A DNA stretch of 64,000 nucleotides from Tridacna crocea. Taxonomy: Eukaryota > Mollusca > Bivalvia > Cardiida > Cardiidae. The first letter of the stretch is position 1. Every line of letters begins with the position of its first letter. The notes beneath the pieces are model-generated. The model was not told the origin of the DNA and made no database searches. It worked only from the letters and a program-made list of their open reading frames with translations. Below, one piece after another: positions 21,905 through 33,934 of the stretch. The DNA is taken from positions 45,271,159-45,335,158 of the forward strand of contig OX031059.1 in the NCBI GenBank assembly GCA_943736015.1, in the 5' to 3' direction. A program made the translations under genes and the position numbers.

Positions 21905-23455
21905 GGTACGCATTTTAAAATGTACATTTGAGCTACTCTCTTGGCAAAAGAGAGTTTAACGCATCTCCGTGATATTCTATACCAACTAAGTCATCATATC
22001 CTTATGGCTTGTCATCAATTTTCTTTCCTAAATGACGCATTGGTATTACAACAAGATAATATGCAATGCATAACTATCTGGTAGCTGAGATGAAACATAC
22101 AACACAAATGACTACAAATGACTAGAAATTAGATCCTAGCCCAATTACCTTTCTATACTAAATGGGTATGCCATTGCAGAAGGTTGGTGCATGAAAAGGT
22201 CCATAAGCCTGGTGCATAAGACGACGCACCAGGCTGCGCCAACCTAGACAAAGTTAGAGTTTAATGATGGAAATCAAGAACAGAATCAAGAGTAAGAAAC
22301 AAGTCCAAAATAAAATCCACCTGAATTCTCCGGTCGAATCGCTCATAGACGCATAGAAAATTTCCAAAGGCAAACACTGTTGACAAGTATCAGCCTGCAC
22401 GGATTCTTTTTGAAAATACACAAAATCCCTTTTCATTGAGAATGGCTCGTTTGTATGAAGATGAAGAAATTTAAGATTTCCTTTCTAATGCTCGATTGTC
22501 AATATTTATACAAGTCAGAAATAATGTAGACCAAAGACCGGATGGCACAAGTATATAATAATTGCAACGATTTAAAATCACGAGTTTTAACGTCATGGAC
22601 TTTCATGCAACACGATTAAGTAAGTAGTACCAATGAGTTAAGCTATTTGGATTTAGTTTAGATATCAATTCCAAGGACCCATGTAATCATGTGATGATTT
22701 ATGGTTTCACCAAAGTATGTGGCGCATGGGTTTGGTGAAATACAAGCTATTCTGAAATATCGAACTTCTTTTGGCCTTTTGTCTATTCCTTCCAACTGAA
22801 ATGATGACGATTATAGTAAGTCTGACGTTCTGGTCATGATTTTACATTGCGGTTGGACAAAGTTCCAGTCACCCGCAATACACGAAATATCAAAACTAGA
22901 ATTAATCTTATCAGCATCAACTTTTTATGATATAATGCTAGCGGAATGCAATATTGCCATATTTTTCTCTGTCTCTGCTCTTCTCATGCAGTGTAAACAG
23001 GGTTTGGTTAGTGTTAATTTCAGGTCATACTATCGTACAAATGCACGTAAATATTTTACAGTGTTTCATGGCCTTCATTAGGCGATGAATACAATCGTAG
23101 ATACTACCGTAAACGAAGCTAAAAAGATGTAACATGATGCCTATACTTTAATCTTTATTATGGATTCTGTCTGGCAACATTCCTGTCACAGATTTTTGAT
23201 AATATTTCAGTAATCTGCCCAAATGTATCAAAAAAAAAAAGGACACATGTTTATATATGCTGTCTGAATGATCTTTACGGATTGATTCACTCTTTCCGCT
23301 TATACTTTCAATAACAATGAATCTGAAATGACATGGACGCAATAAGGACAAAGATGGAAAGACTATTTTCTGCTCTTTCCGCATGTATTTATCTTGCACT
23401 CTCTAACTTCGCTATGCACATAGACACACCACGTCCCTATTGTTTCATTTTAAAA
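21905..23455. other. Unassigned sequence with one small hairpin
   Basis: An imperfect stem lies at 22180-22246: AGGTTGGTGC and AGCCTGGTGC answered by GCACCAGGCT and CCAACCT. No exon recognised. Confidence 0.45.
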
Positions 23456-23667
23456 TAACGCTAAGGCTGCTAAGCACGACTCTCCGACCTTTAGCTGACA
23501 GTGTAGATCAAGGTCAGACTGTACAGAACGTGAAGTCAGATCTTGGATCTACACTGTCCTATAAAAAGAATCATTTTCCCACTAACATTAACTTTGAAAT
23601 AGAACATTTGGGTATTTGTCATCGATTTGAAAGTTTCTTGTTAGTTATTAGGCAGGACAAGAGTTGA
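23456..23667 (-). mobile_element. Family C MITE
   Basis: Begins GCTAAGGCTGCTAAGCACGA. Hairpin GACAGTGTAGATCAAGGTCA / TTGGATCTACACTGTCC. Ends GGCAGGACAAGAGTTGACC. It shares its boundary with the next family A copy. Confidence 0.65.
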
Positions 23668-23893
23668 CCCTTTTCCACATAATCCTGATACTTAATGACT
23701 CTGATAAAGAAGCCTGTAGGAAACATTGTGGGAAAATGAAAAAAATGTTTGTAACTAGCATTTTCTCCTTTTCCTACGATATTTTCAACCCTATCACAGT
23801 CAGATATCATTATATTAACAAGATTTAATTTGTTGTCTGTAGATGCGTTGAATTTGGTCCAGTCCAAAAATTTGTCGTTTGGTAAAGAGTTAA
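23664..23893 (-). mobile_element. Family A MITE, complete
   Basis: Left TTGACCCTTTTCCACATAAT, right CGTTTGGTAAAGAGTTAA. Central hairpin GTGGGAAAATGAAAAAAATG is imperfect. Confidence 0.65.
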
Positions 23894-24186
23894 TTGGTGT
23901 TTTTTTTTTTATACCAATAAATTCCTTCAGTCTAAAATCATTATAAACTCACAATGTATTCTAGACAAATCTGGGCAAATTACGGAACAGTACCTTGTTC
24001 AAGGGTTTATTAGTTTTTTTTTTTTTCGTCTGCAATACTTCAGTGCAAAACACAACGCATTCTTGAAGCTTCTTTAACCAGTTTTAAATAGTACTTTCGA
24101 AGCCACTTGCTATGTAATGTCGAGGCTTTTCTTTCCAGCATCGAGAGTTAATATATTTGATCGCGTTAACTCTCTTCAGTTAAAGT
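23894..24186. other. Unassigned AT-rich sequence
   Basis: Poly-T runs and no recognised element. Confidence 0.4.
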
Positions 24187-24275
24187 AAAGTGATTTGGCA
24201 GAGCCGGGATTCGAATTTGCAACCCCAAGATCACTGGTCATACGCCGCACAACTGAGCTACAATGGCTCAACTAC
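24187..24275 (-). mobile_element. tRNA-like SINE head
   Basis: On the minus strand, AGCCATTGTAGCTCAGTTGT (A-box-like) is followed about 35 bases later by AAATTCGAATCCCGGCTCTG (B-box-like). The acceptor pairing is incomplete, so this is a tRNA-derived retroposon head or a tRNA relic, not a functional tRNA. Confidence 0.5.
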
Positions 24276-25084
24276 GTGAAAAAGGTATTTGTACAAGAGT
24301 TTTATATAAGTGAAGATATGTACATTTAAAAGACATCATCATTTTGGATGAAAGCGATTATAATAAGTGCATTTAGAGAAAACAAGGAGTTTAACCTGTA
24401 TTTTCAATATGGAGGACATTCTGAAGCCTATTAATAAATTACTTCAAGTTTCATTTAAAGTTATATTCTTTATTGCTTCTTACACTATGTATATCATTTT
24501 CATTTATTTCTGATCTTTAGCATTAACTTTTCATTAGCAAAAAATTAATTACTTTTCGAGTTAAAGCGAATTAAGGTAGGTCAACAAAAGACATGTTTAG
24601 ATATTTTGGATGTACACTGTACATTATTTTATTAAAAGTTCAGTTAAAAATAGTATTGCAGTTGCAAATGCATAATTTCTTTACTGAAAAAAAAAAAAAA
24701 AAAAAAACATTATGCATTTTACTTTCAGTACACTTGAAAAGTTAAAGAACGTAAAAAAAAACCCTCGAAGATTCTTGTAAGAATTACAATTATCTCAGTC
24801 TGATAACAATTATGTTCACGATAATAGGTTTCTATTTTTATTTCAATATCATATCGATATTTTAACAGTTAAAAATAATTTAAAGTAAGCGCCTTTAGTT
24901 TTTGCTTTGTTGTCATAGTTGCAAAGGAAAGGCAGGTTACAGCCAACATGTTTTCGATCTAAATACACACCGGTAAAACTGCAAAATAACTTCCTATTAT
25001 CAACTTTACATGTGATTTCATCAATCAGCAGAAAATGATCGATGACAGATATTACAAAAAATAACAATGATATTTAACCCATAA
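24276..25084. other. Unassigned AT-rich sequence
   Basis: Contains an A-tract of about 19 bases near 24689. No exon recognised. Confidence 0.4.
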
Positions 25085-26430
25085 AGCCTCAGTAATGTCA
25101 AAGGATAAGTAATTTTCACCGTTATAACTAAAAAATATAGTGGATTACCAATCACAACACACATACTTAAGATCGGAGAAAACCCGAACGTGTCAGTTAC
25201 TGCACTGGTTACCATGATATACGTGTGCAAAACTGCATGCAGAAGTGCGTCGATATAAGGGACAACACTGATCGAGACAACCGTCGTCACATTCGTGTAT
25301 ATTTGAACTAGGTCGTCGAGAACGTCACGTGATAACATTGCATCTCATTAGTGCTATGACGTAGTACAAAGCACTACTGTTTACACACTCTCTTGCACTC
25401 CGGATCATTACATTCACCTCTGTAGTGGGCTCAGAAAGTAGTCCGTCATTACGTCATATTTTTGTCACATGACCCTAACTCAAAATGGCTACACAACCGC
25501 CGGTGAAAGAAAGACCAATATCGATTGTTTCGTGTGCTGTTCAAACAGCATGGGACCAATCAGACTTAGTGATAGGAAATGAACAAAAGAGGGATTTTCT
25601 GAAAAGCCTAGACATCTTTAAAGGACGATAACTTGATTTTTAATCGTACAAACTTAGATCCAGCGGTGTGTCAAATCAGTTGTCATCATTCATGGGCGCA
25701 GCCATTTTTGTTAAAATCGGCGAAAGATTCTGAAAAGTGAAGAGGCTTGAAAAAAATAGTTCCATTTTATACAGGTAAATTCATCAGTTTGAACGCACCT
25801 ATAATGTATCCAGAATCATATTTCCTTTGTCTAACTTACAATTTTACGTATGAAACAGCTAAACAGTAACAAAACATCTTTTCCTCGGTTTGACAAGATT
25901 CTTGTCATTTAGCCCATCGCAGAGATGTATGTGAGGTAACGAACGACAAATCTGCTCGGAGATCGCTGTTTACACTTCATATATTATGTCATCGGAGATT
26001 AGGATTGCTCATTCTGAACCTCTTTTCTTATTTCGATGTAGTAAACTTTACCTAGTCTGATAATAAAGAAACAAGCGACGATCAGCCTGTTTCGTGTTTT
26101 CTGTTTACAATGTCGATAAACTTAGTTTTTAAGCCAAGTTTTGGGACAAAATGATCAAGTGAATTAAAGTTTTGTGTCGACGCATTGAATAATCACGTGG
26201 TGTTTACGTTACTAACACGTCACTGCGGAGATTTACGAAGAAAAATCGGCTAATGGTCGGCGATCATCGATGTAAACAAACAGATAATGCGGCATGGTAT
26301 GAAATGTTCTAGTTTCAAAATCCCCTTTTTTTCTGCAATTGACTGGAACTTTTTCCTATCGTTAAAGTCATGCAAATCGCCATATATTCACATGGTAAAA
26401 ATGAAATTTACTTTTATTTCATAAACAGGC
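25085..26430 (+). repeat. Duplicated segment, copy 1
   Basis: Aligns in the same orientation with 33935-37200. Shared blocks include GATCGGA-GAAAAC-CCGAACGTG, CATTAGTGCTATGACGTAGT, TTCTTATTTCGATGTAGTAA and GCGATCATCGATGTAAACAA. This copy carries family M (25386-25965) and lacks the Tc1 element and two other blocks of copy 2. A 105-codon minus-strand open frame (25021-25338), rich in hydrophobic residues, lies at its left; the matching part of copy 2 has stops. Confidence 0.65.
25386..25965 (+). mobile_element. Family M element, 9-bp target duplication
   Basis: Bounded by perfect repeats CTGTTTACA at 25377-25385 and 25966-25974. Begins CACTCTCTTGCACTCCGG and ends CTGCTCGGAGATCG. The paralogous unoccupied site in copy 2 (about 34237-34245) holds a single ATTGTTTAC. 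It is the inverted homologue of 14216-14740. Confidence 0.85.
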
Positions 26431-26436
26431 TTTTGG

Positions 26437-26664
26437 ATGCTACTGAGCCTTAAACATGCTGTAGAAAAAAATGTAATTTTCCCGCCACTCGTAAAACCTA
26501 AGATGTACACTGTAGGCTCGTCCAGACAGAAAAGTGTCACTGTATTCGACAAAGTAGATATAGGATTAAACCGAAAGTTCTATTCTCGGAACTTGACAGG
26601 CACTGACAGTATTTACAAGATCTCTAATTCAAGCATTGCAGCTGAAAGTTCAATGAATGAATGA
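26437..26664 (+). other. 75-codon open frame, uncertain
   Basis: Starts ATG 26437 after an acceptor-like CATAAACAG and stops inside the adjacent (GAAT)n tract. It contains no domain I recognise. It lies at the right margin of the duplicated segment, whose other copy (near 37200) is not open, so it is more likely chance or a relic than a gene. Confidence 0.2.
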
Positions 26665-26681
26665 ATGAATGAATGAATGAG
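26653..26681 (+). repeat. (GAAT)n microsatellite
   Basis: About seven perfect GAAT units. Confidence 0.9.
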
Positions 26682-26979
26682 ATTTATCGTAAATGGATAA
26701 AGAGCGACATTATATAGTTGACTGTAAGTTTAGATATCGTTGTAATTGATGCGGAGGCATGCTACCGAGTTCCGATAAGGGGACTGGTTATCATAGAGAA
26801 CTAAAAGAGTGAAAAGTATATGTATTCGTTAGCTAAAGTGGCTGTACTTGCAGTTTAATTTATAGTTTTTCTCAAAGTTTGACGATAGTTAGTCTATTCC
26901 TAGAATTAAGAATTAGATAATTGTAAAAAATAATAACACGGAAATCAATCTAGAGCTAGAATTTCAATTTCGATTGTAG

Positions 26980-28165
26980 CAATAAGATGTGAAGGTAGCA
27001 GCAAGACCTTATAATGATAATAAGACTTAAATGCTACGAAAACTAATGATGTGAATAATAAAACTTGTGTTTGGCAAGAACACCTTGATGTGGCAAAAAC
27101 AGCTGATAGCGACAACACCCGATGGCAGTCACAACCCTTCATTGCGACAATAACACATGATGACAGCAACAGTACTTGGTGGCGGCAACAGCATTGCATA
27201 AACAACATTTGATTTGAGCAAAAACACTTGATGGAAGCACAATTAACAATTTATTTTGACAACAGCACTTAGTTCCGATAAGACGGTATCAGTTCTTAAT
27301 TAGGGTGGCAACAACGTATCATTTGATGGCTGCATTCGCACTAGAGGCTGGCATCAAGACTAGACTTGGCAACAAAACTGGATGGTGGCAAAAACATCTT
27401 GTTGCCGCACCAACACTTTATGGCCATAACAACACGTAATGGCGACAACAACACATGCTTGCAGCTTCAATACCTGACGGCGATGCGAATATTCAACTGC
27501 GTCAACAATATTTGAGAGTGGCATCAACACTTTGATACGACAAGTATATCTTATTTTGCGGCAATAACATTTGATAGGGGAATAACAAATGATGGCCACT
27601 ACAAAGATGGCGTTAACAACACTTGATGAGTGGAGCGACATCTGATCGCAAGTATAACATCGAATGTTGGATCTTACACGTTATAATGGCAACAACGCTT
27701 GATGGCAGCAATAACACTTGGTGACTGCGACAATACATGATATTGCGAAAATACTTGATGGCGGCAAAAGTACTTTATCGTGGTAACAACACCTGATGAC
27801 TGGATTTCAGTTGGATTTGGCTTTTACACATGATGGTGGCAACAACACTGCTGTGCCAGTAACACTTTTACGACCGAAGCAACATTTGATAGGCTAACTG
27901 TAACAACACTTTATAGCGGAAAAGCATTTGATGGTGGAGGCAACTCTTTATAGCAAAAGTAACAACTGATATCGGCTTTAGCACTTAATGGCGTAAATAG
28001 TGCTTGATGGCGGCGACAACTCCTGATAGCGAAAGTAACATCTGATGTTAATAATAGCACCTGATGGTGGCCAAAGCAACTGATGGTGGTAACAGCACTT
28101 GATGACAGAAGTAACATCTGATATCGGCTTTAATACCCGATGGTGGCAACAACAGTTGACGGCTG
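26980..28165 (+). repeat. Degenerate ~20-bp minisatellite
   Basis: About 1.2 kb of diverged units close to ACTTGATGGCGGCAACAACA, with spacing of 17-21 bases and many indels. Minus-strand open frames here (VVAAIKCC-like, CHHQVLLP-like) are translations of the repeat, not proteins. Confidence 0.8.
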
Positions 28166-29002
28166 CAATGGGATACTCTTCGTTGCTATTTTTCAAAGTT
28201 ATTATTTCGTCGGCCAAAAAGGAAACAGATTTGTATTTGTCAAATTGTTTTTGTCGCAAAGAGGACTGTTTGGAGGTTACCACCACATGTTCAGAGGTGT
28301 TCAACTGTACAGTGTGCGAGGAGAATATTTTATAAAAAAAAAAAAACAGAATATACAAATTTATAGAGACATATTCCAAGTCGGTAGTCATTTAGTGTAA
28401 GAAAATATTTTCAAACAGCGTAGGTACAAGTTATATCTGAAAACTGAAAAACTGGAAACAATGATAGACGAAACAATAACTGAAGACAATAAATAAAAAA
28501 TAGCAGGCCCAAGAACACTGTAAATAATTATTCTGCAATTAATTAACACCCTCCGCTCCTCAAAATTCCTCACTTCCACTACTTCTTGTCCAAAAAATTA
28601 AGGAACATGGAGAAATGGCATTCAATATATTCAGTACTGAGTGCAGAACTAGAACTGGAGTAAATAAGACCTATGTAGTGTCTCTAACCTAGAAATCACC
28701 AAACATACAGATTCTGATAAACAAGTCATGGTCCCACAGACCATAAACTGTTTGATTAATTGTTTTGGATCGCAGCCAGATGTTTTGTTCAAGTAAAGCT
28801 TATTGATTCCGTCTTCTCCTCCACCCATTCTCGCTACATTAACTGAAATATGAAATATGTGATATCATTGATCAAAATCTTCTGTATAGACAGAAATTAT
28901 AGCAGTATGATATCCGAAATAGTTTGAGCTCCAACCAAGTGGGATGGATATATCCGAGCATGTTAAATAAAAGCAACATTTTCCATAGCCTGCATGCATG
29001 AA
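28166..29002. other. Unassigned sequence
   Basis: Open frames at 28099-28400 start in the minisatellite and show no domain. Confidence 0.4.
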
Positions 29003-29168
29003 TTCTTAACAGCCCACAAATCTTATTTCATACTTGGAAAGTACGGCAACTTGTAATTGGCTTAACTAAATAGCCCAAATGGTTCAGCCAATTAGACATT
29101 CAAATTTTGAAAATTCTTGAGATTTAGACTAAGAGTGTTCCACAGGTTGGTTGATGAATGCAGGTCCA
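29003..29168. mobile_element. Family D MITE, diverged
   Basis: Retains AATTGGCTTAACTAAATAGC / AAATGGTTCAGCCAATTAGA at its centre and GGTTGGTTGATGAATGCAGG at its right end. Confidence 0.5.
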
Positions 29169-29404
29169 GGAGTCAAACATATTGTGATGAAGGTGTTTTG
29201 AAGAAAAAAAAATGCTACAAAATAATCTCAAACTCATTAATTTCATTGTTGTTATTAAGATCTTAAATCTAGATAAAAGAATTTAAAAAATGAACTAGAT
29301 CTAATTAATGTCTATGAACGGCAGTTCTTATCGACCCTTGCATTCCCCCCTCCCCACCCCTGAAATCAAGTTAAGGAAGTAAATTACCACTTGTCGTATC
29401 GGAA

Positions 29405-29561
29405 AAGTGCTGTTTGTGCTGTAACCAGCATTTTGTCCTTTTCACAAAACCATTTTCAATCTTCACAAAACCAATTTCACACAAATTTTCATTTATGTTG
29501 TCGTCTGCAAATGCTTTCGATTTGGACAAGCCTAAAATATTGTCGTGTAGTAAAGAGTTAA
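29405..29561 (-). mobile_element. Family A right-hand part
   Basis: GTAACCAGCATTTTGTCCTT, then GTCGTCTGCAAATGCTTTCG and TAGTAAAGAGTTAA. The other half is missing. Confidence 0.55.
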
Positions 29562-30327
29562 GTTAATTGTTGAAATTGTTAAAAACCAGTAGATATTATG
29601 GGTCCATGAGTACGTCATGGCTTGCTTGGCACCATTGATCACGGAGATACATTAAGCCCTCTTTTGTCAGAGTATGGCTTAACTATGTTGTAAAAACAGC
29701 CTCGGAAGCTTCCACAATCAAATCGTGGTATCGCTCGAGCAGAAAATGTAATTAAAAAACTTGAAATTTTACGTTCTTTCGATATACACTTTATCTCGAA
29801 GATTTATCGATAACCAACATCGTAAAAAATCAACTACTTCCTTTGTAATAAACTGTGTATGAAAACGTTCATAACGTGTGTTTTTTTTGTTCGGTATTTT
29901 AACTTAGATGTTTGATAAGCTACAGTAAAATTTAACATTTTTCATTGAAAGACAGTCGGTAGGATTTCCTCAGGTGTTTTCAAGGCGGCACCGTTTTAGG
30001 ACGTGGCGTAAAGCTTTCCTATTTGTCATGTAATAGACGAAAAAATATCACTATTTTCTATGACTTTTTTTTCCAAATATTTCTTCTTCAACGGACGATA
30101 TGTTCGAATTACCTCTACTTTGTTAAGACGGCCATTATTCAATGTTACATCGGTTTTGCAAAGAGGCTATAGAGACCTACTTACGAGAAAAAAGTTTATT
30201 GGCCTGTGATGAATAGCAACGTTTACTGTTACTGACACTTTCCATTAGTTTTACCTTAATTTTAATGTGAAATTGTTTTAAATCTCTTGATGCAGCCTGT
30301 CCTTAATGACTTTAAAGTGGGAGACAT
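29562..30327. other. Unassigned sequence
   Basis: A block at about 29625-29685 (GGCACCATTGATCACGGAGA, ATACATTAAGCC) matches, inverted, the region near 44896-44955. This points to another repeat family. Confidence 0.4.
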
Positions 30328-30545
30328 CAGTCAATTACCTGATTGCAGGTTTTGCAAAAGTTTAAGCTGAAAACTCCAGCACCGTGTCTCTTACCCATCT
30401 CTGTGTATGAGTCGTACTTTGGCAAAAACGGGTTTAATGTACCAAGAAAGGCATCACAAAATTGTTGGTCCACCAATTCATTTTGTCTAACAAGCACCTG
30501 GATCTTGAGGTAAACTGGCTCTTTGACATGCATTAAATTGACCAA
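30328..30545 (-). other. Candidate internal exon, 73 codons, unknown
   Basis: On the minus strand an open block runs from about 30545 to 30328 and ends AACTTTTGCAAAACCTGC-AATCAG followed by GTAATT, a good splice donor. An acceptor-like AAAACTTAG lies just upstream. The composition looks like protein (segments VYLKIQVLVRQNELVDQQF and NPFLPKYDSYTEMGKRHGAG). I do not recognise a family. It could be an exon of an unseen minus-strand gene, a relic transposon frame, or chance. Confidence 0.25.
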
Positions 30546-30564
30546 TCATGCTAAGTTTTAATCC

Positions 30565-30650
30565 AAGCCGACTTGTGCGGATTGGGCAGGCTGACATGAG
30601 TTGACACTATTTGTAGATGCATTTAGTCCATCTTTTCACCGATACAGGCT
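30565..30650. repeat. Family L fragment
   Basis: CAGGCTGACATGAGTTGACA followed by TTTGTAGATGCATTTAG resembles one arm of the L hairpin. Confidence 0.4.
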
Positions 30651-32104
30651 TAGATATTCTGAACAGTCTCTAAAGCTCCTGCTTTCAAAGAGCATGCATG
30701 AGATATATTTGAAGTTAACAGTACATTAATTAAAACTGTTTACAAGCTGGAGAGCTGCAACCAGGTTTTTGAACTTATGGATCAACATTTTCCGCCATGT
30801 CTTGTTTGTGATAATAAGCTGTATATGGATTTAAAGGGAATGAAATTTGTTTAGACCAACAAAGCTTTTGGAAAAGTCAGTAGATGCTTGTGACATGCAA
30901 CGGCTTCTTCTCGAACGACTTAGTCAAAATACCAGTTTATCTAAGATAAGTTGGCTTCTTTAAATAAAAAAAGAAACCAGGAGGGGTCAGCTTCAATGCC
31001 TACAAATAGTTTTTTGGCTATTAATTTCAATTGCTTAAACTGAAAAAAGTACAATTACGAGAGAGGAAGTTTTCAATCAAATCAACAGAACAAACCTCTT
31101 TTGAAATCCGTCAAATAAAAACAAACCCCGTCTATTTCCTATTTCAGCCTTTTGATTACGATTTATTTATAAAACCATGACGAAATAGACTGTGTATCAG
31201 AATGATTTCACAAAGAAAATGGATTTAGACAACAATTTCTGAGACAGTCTGCCTTATAAACTCACCACTGTTGGAGAGATCTGATGATAGGAAAAGTCGC
31301 TTTACAAAGACCTATTTAACGATATTTTAAGGATAGGCAGAGTAGGGGCAGGTTGTCAGCTTCTTAAACAAGAATTCTAGTCTCGAATTCTATGCGGGGC
31401 ATGTTTATAAACTTTTCAAACTACCCACGCTATTGCACGGGTACAACATGTAACGTTAGTTAGATTTCTAGAAAGTATTAGACGAGGGAGATTAATGGTA
31501 AGCCGTGAAAATTGTTTCACAATCGTTTGTAAAATAAATAGGTTTGAATTGCAGATATTTGTTCTTGATAATGTTATTCGCAACAGTCTATATGCATTTA
31601 GTTCTTCTACAGACTGGAGCCAACAGTCATAAAAATGTCAAGAAACAGAACAAAATACATATTTCTGATAGTTGCTGATACGTGTTCGTAGAATATTGGT
31701 TAAGATGATTTTGTGATAATGGTGTTCATTTGTGTGATTTTTGAAAAAAAATAAAACACTCGCTATCTCGTCGACAAGCCATTCGCAAAATGATCATTCA
31801 TTAACACGAAGAAAACTGTTTCAGAACAGAGACAGTACAATCATTATACAAAAACACAAAACATTAGTCACCTAAAAATCTGTAAAGTGATTGCTAATTC
31901 TAATGCCCAGAAATTTGTCACTGGGTTGAAAACAGAATTTTAGAAGATCAGGTGCTATAAAAACGATTGTTTTTAAGTCCTTGAAGGAGAGAAAAAAACC
32001 TTGAAGAATAGAAGCGATTGTATTTTTCCTCTCTTTTTGTACCATCTAAAAACATACCGTTTTCTCTGTCTAGTGATTTTTCTTTCGTTAATTTTGATAT
32101 TTTT
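30651..32104. other. Unassigned sequence
   Basis: Nothing recognised on either strand. Confidence 0.4.
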
Positions 32105-32340
32105 AACACGCGAAAAAGGTCATACTGACATTTGCGTACAATGTCGTCTCGGATTAGCCTGCGCAATCCGCGCAATCCGCGCAGGCTAATCCGAGACGGC
32201 ACTTTACGCCTACATTAGATTTTGTGCTACAGTAGATTTGTCTAAATCAGAAAATTACATAAAACGAAAACTGTCTTTTCGGATCAGACTGTGCAGGCTG
32301 AGCCAAGACTACAATGAGCGCAAATATCCGATTTTCAACA
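32105..32340. mobile_element. Family B element, right end eroded
   Basis: The left hairpin is strong (GTCTCGGATTAGCCTGCGCA, with an extra CAATCCGCG at the loop). The right hairpin keeps TTTTCGGATCAGACTGTGCA. The terminus has decayed to GCAAATATCCGATTTTCAAC. Confidence 0.65.
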
Positions 32341-32999
32341 ATGTTTAAACAACATAAGAACAAGACATGTCTGTGACTTGGTTGCGTATACTGTGACCTA
32401 ACATTATATAACATAGAAAAACTTGTAATGTCATTGGGACAACAACGAAACACTTAATTTTGGTGTAGTCATCGGTAGATTTTATTATAGAAGCTCAGAT
32501 CTACATTCTTATAAAACACATAATCCCCAGTTGTTTAAAGACTTTTAAATCATCCGTAAGCGGTCATTTTGCTTGAAAGCTTCAGGAACTAGATTTTCTT
32601 CTGATATATTAAGAGATGAAGAGATAAAAAGAGTGTTTGAAGCCTGTTTTACGATATGTTAAAACAAAAAAATTACACTCGTTACCTGATATATTGACAA
32701 TAAAATTCACGAGGGAGTGAGATGTTCTTATTCTAGAGTGACACTTCCGTTATAAGAAACATGGCTGTATGCCCTCCCTCCATTGCGACAGTTTTACTGT
32801 CAAGCAAGACTTCCCCGACAACAGTATGAAAGTCTGTAGCATGGGGGATGCTTTAAACAGGGCGAAACTCTTTTCACAACACCGGTAACCACACCTTCCG
32901 TAATGGTACTGTGGCTAGTGTAACTGGTTATATAGAGTAAATAACTTCTAGAACTATATACGTAAGACTAACAGCTATTTCATTTTGTACTAGTCTTCC
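32341..32999. other. Unassigned sequence
   Basis: Nothing recognised. Confidence 0.4.
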
Positions 33000-33533
33000 T
33001 TAAAGGTGGCCCTTCAGATTTTGGGACGAAAAATGCAAAAAAATCACCCTTATACTCCCATAGCCTTTTAATTTGCGTTCATAAAACCCCAGTAGTCGAA
33101 AACCATCCGATAACACGAGAAATTAGAAATTTATTACGGACCAGGTTAACACCAACGGGAGACACGCTCTATTTTTAGATTATCAATTCTCTCATTTAAA
33201 TACAGGAAAACACAAACAAAGCTTCAAACATCCGTCCGAAGAAGACATTATGGAAAATAATTATAACGTGTTTGTTATGTAATGGAATTTAAGCGTTATT
33301 AGTCACGTGCCAGTCACTTGACATTCCCACAATGCTTTATTGATTTTTGGCGCGAAATCTAAAAATAGCTTAAGAGGCTACGTAGCCTTTTAAGGGAATA
33401 CCATAAAATTTTTTTTTTGTAATTTTATGATTCTTAATTATTGATAATTTGTATTGTTTTTTCATATAAATTTCAATAATATTTATATTTTTTAATTTGG
33501 TGTGATGAGAAAATTCTAAATACCCACCTTTAA
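33000..33533 (+). mobile_element. Family F element, complete
   Basis: Ends TTAAAGGTGGCCCTTCAGAT and TACCCACCTTTAA: TTAA plus inverted AGGTGG. Highly similar along its length to 42671-43226, including AAAACCCCAGTAGTCGAAAA and AGAGGCTACGTAGCCTTTTA. No open frame of note. It is a TTAA-targeting non-autonomous DNA element of uncertain superfamily. Confidence 0.75.
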
Positions 33534-33934
33534 TTCAGACCTTTATTTTTTCATTCTTTCACGACAAAAAGTGTTAGTAAAGCAAACTGACATAGCTAAT
33601 ACAAAAGTTTAATAGTCTTTGTTATTTTTAATCTCATTTTTTTTTCATGTGATGCGGCATGACTGCTAATCGAATTTCGGGTAAGATTCACAGAAAAAAA
33701 AAAAGACTTATCTATCTAGGTCGTCTTTAATAACAGTGTGAAGAAACGATTGCTAAAGATCAAATGATGATCTGAATCCACCTGAATTTAAACTTGTACT
33801 TTTTGTGTATGATTCTTTTTTCTCAATATTAGAGTGATGGTGGACAAAGATCTGACTTTAGTAAAGCCGTACTAACTGCTAGGTCTACTCTTTTCGCTAC
33901 GGACTCTGATATGCAAATCAACTGACTAATCTTA
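33534..33934. other. Unassigned AT-rich sequence
   Basis: Nothing recognised. Confidence 0.4.

Noticed and set aside
27360-28391. Minus-strand frames rich in VVAAI and CHHQ
   Set aside because: Direct translation of the ~20-bp minisatellite.
32001-32202. Open frames with GLRRLIRDD or SLRSPRR peptides on both strands
   Set aside because: Translations of family B palindromes, also at 15.2, 20.9, 41.4, 54.9 and 63.5 kb.
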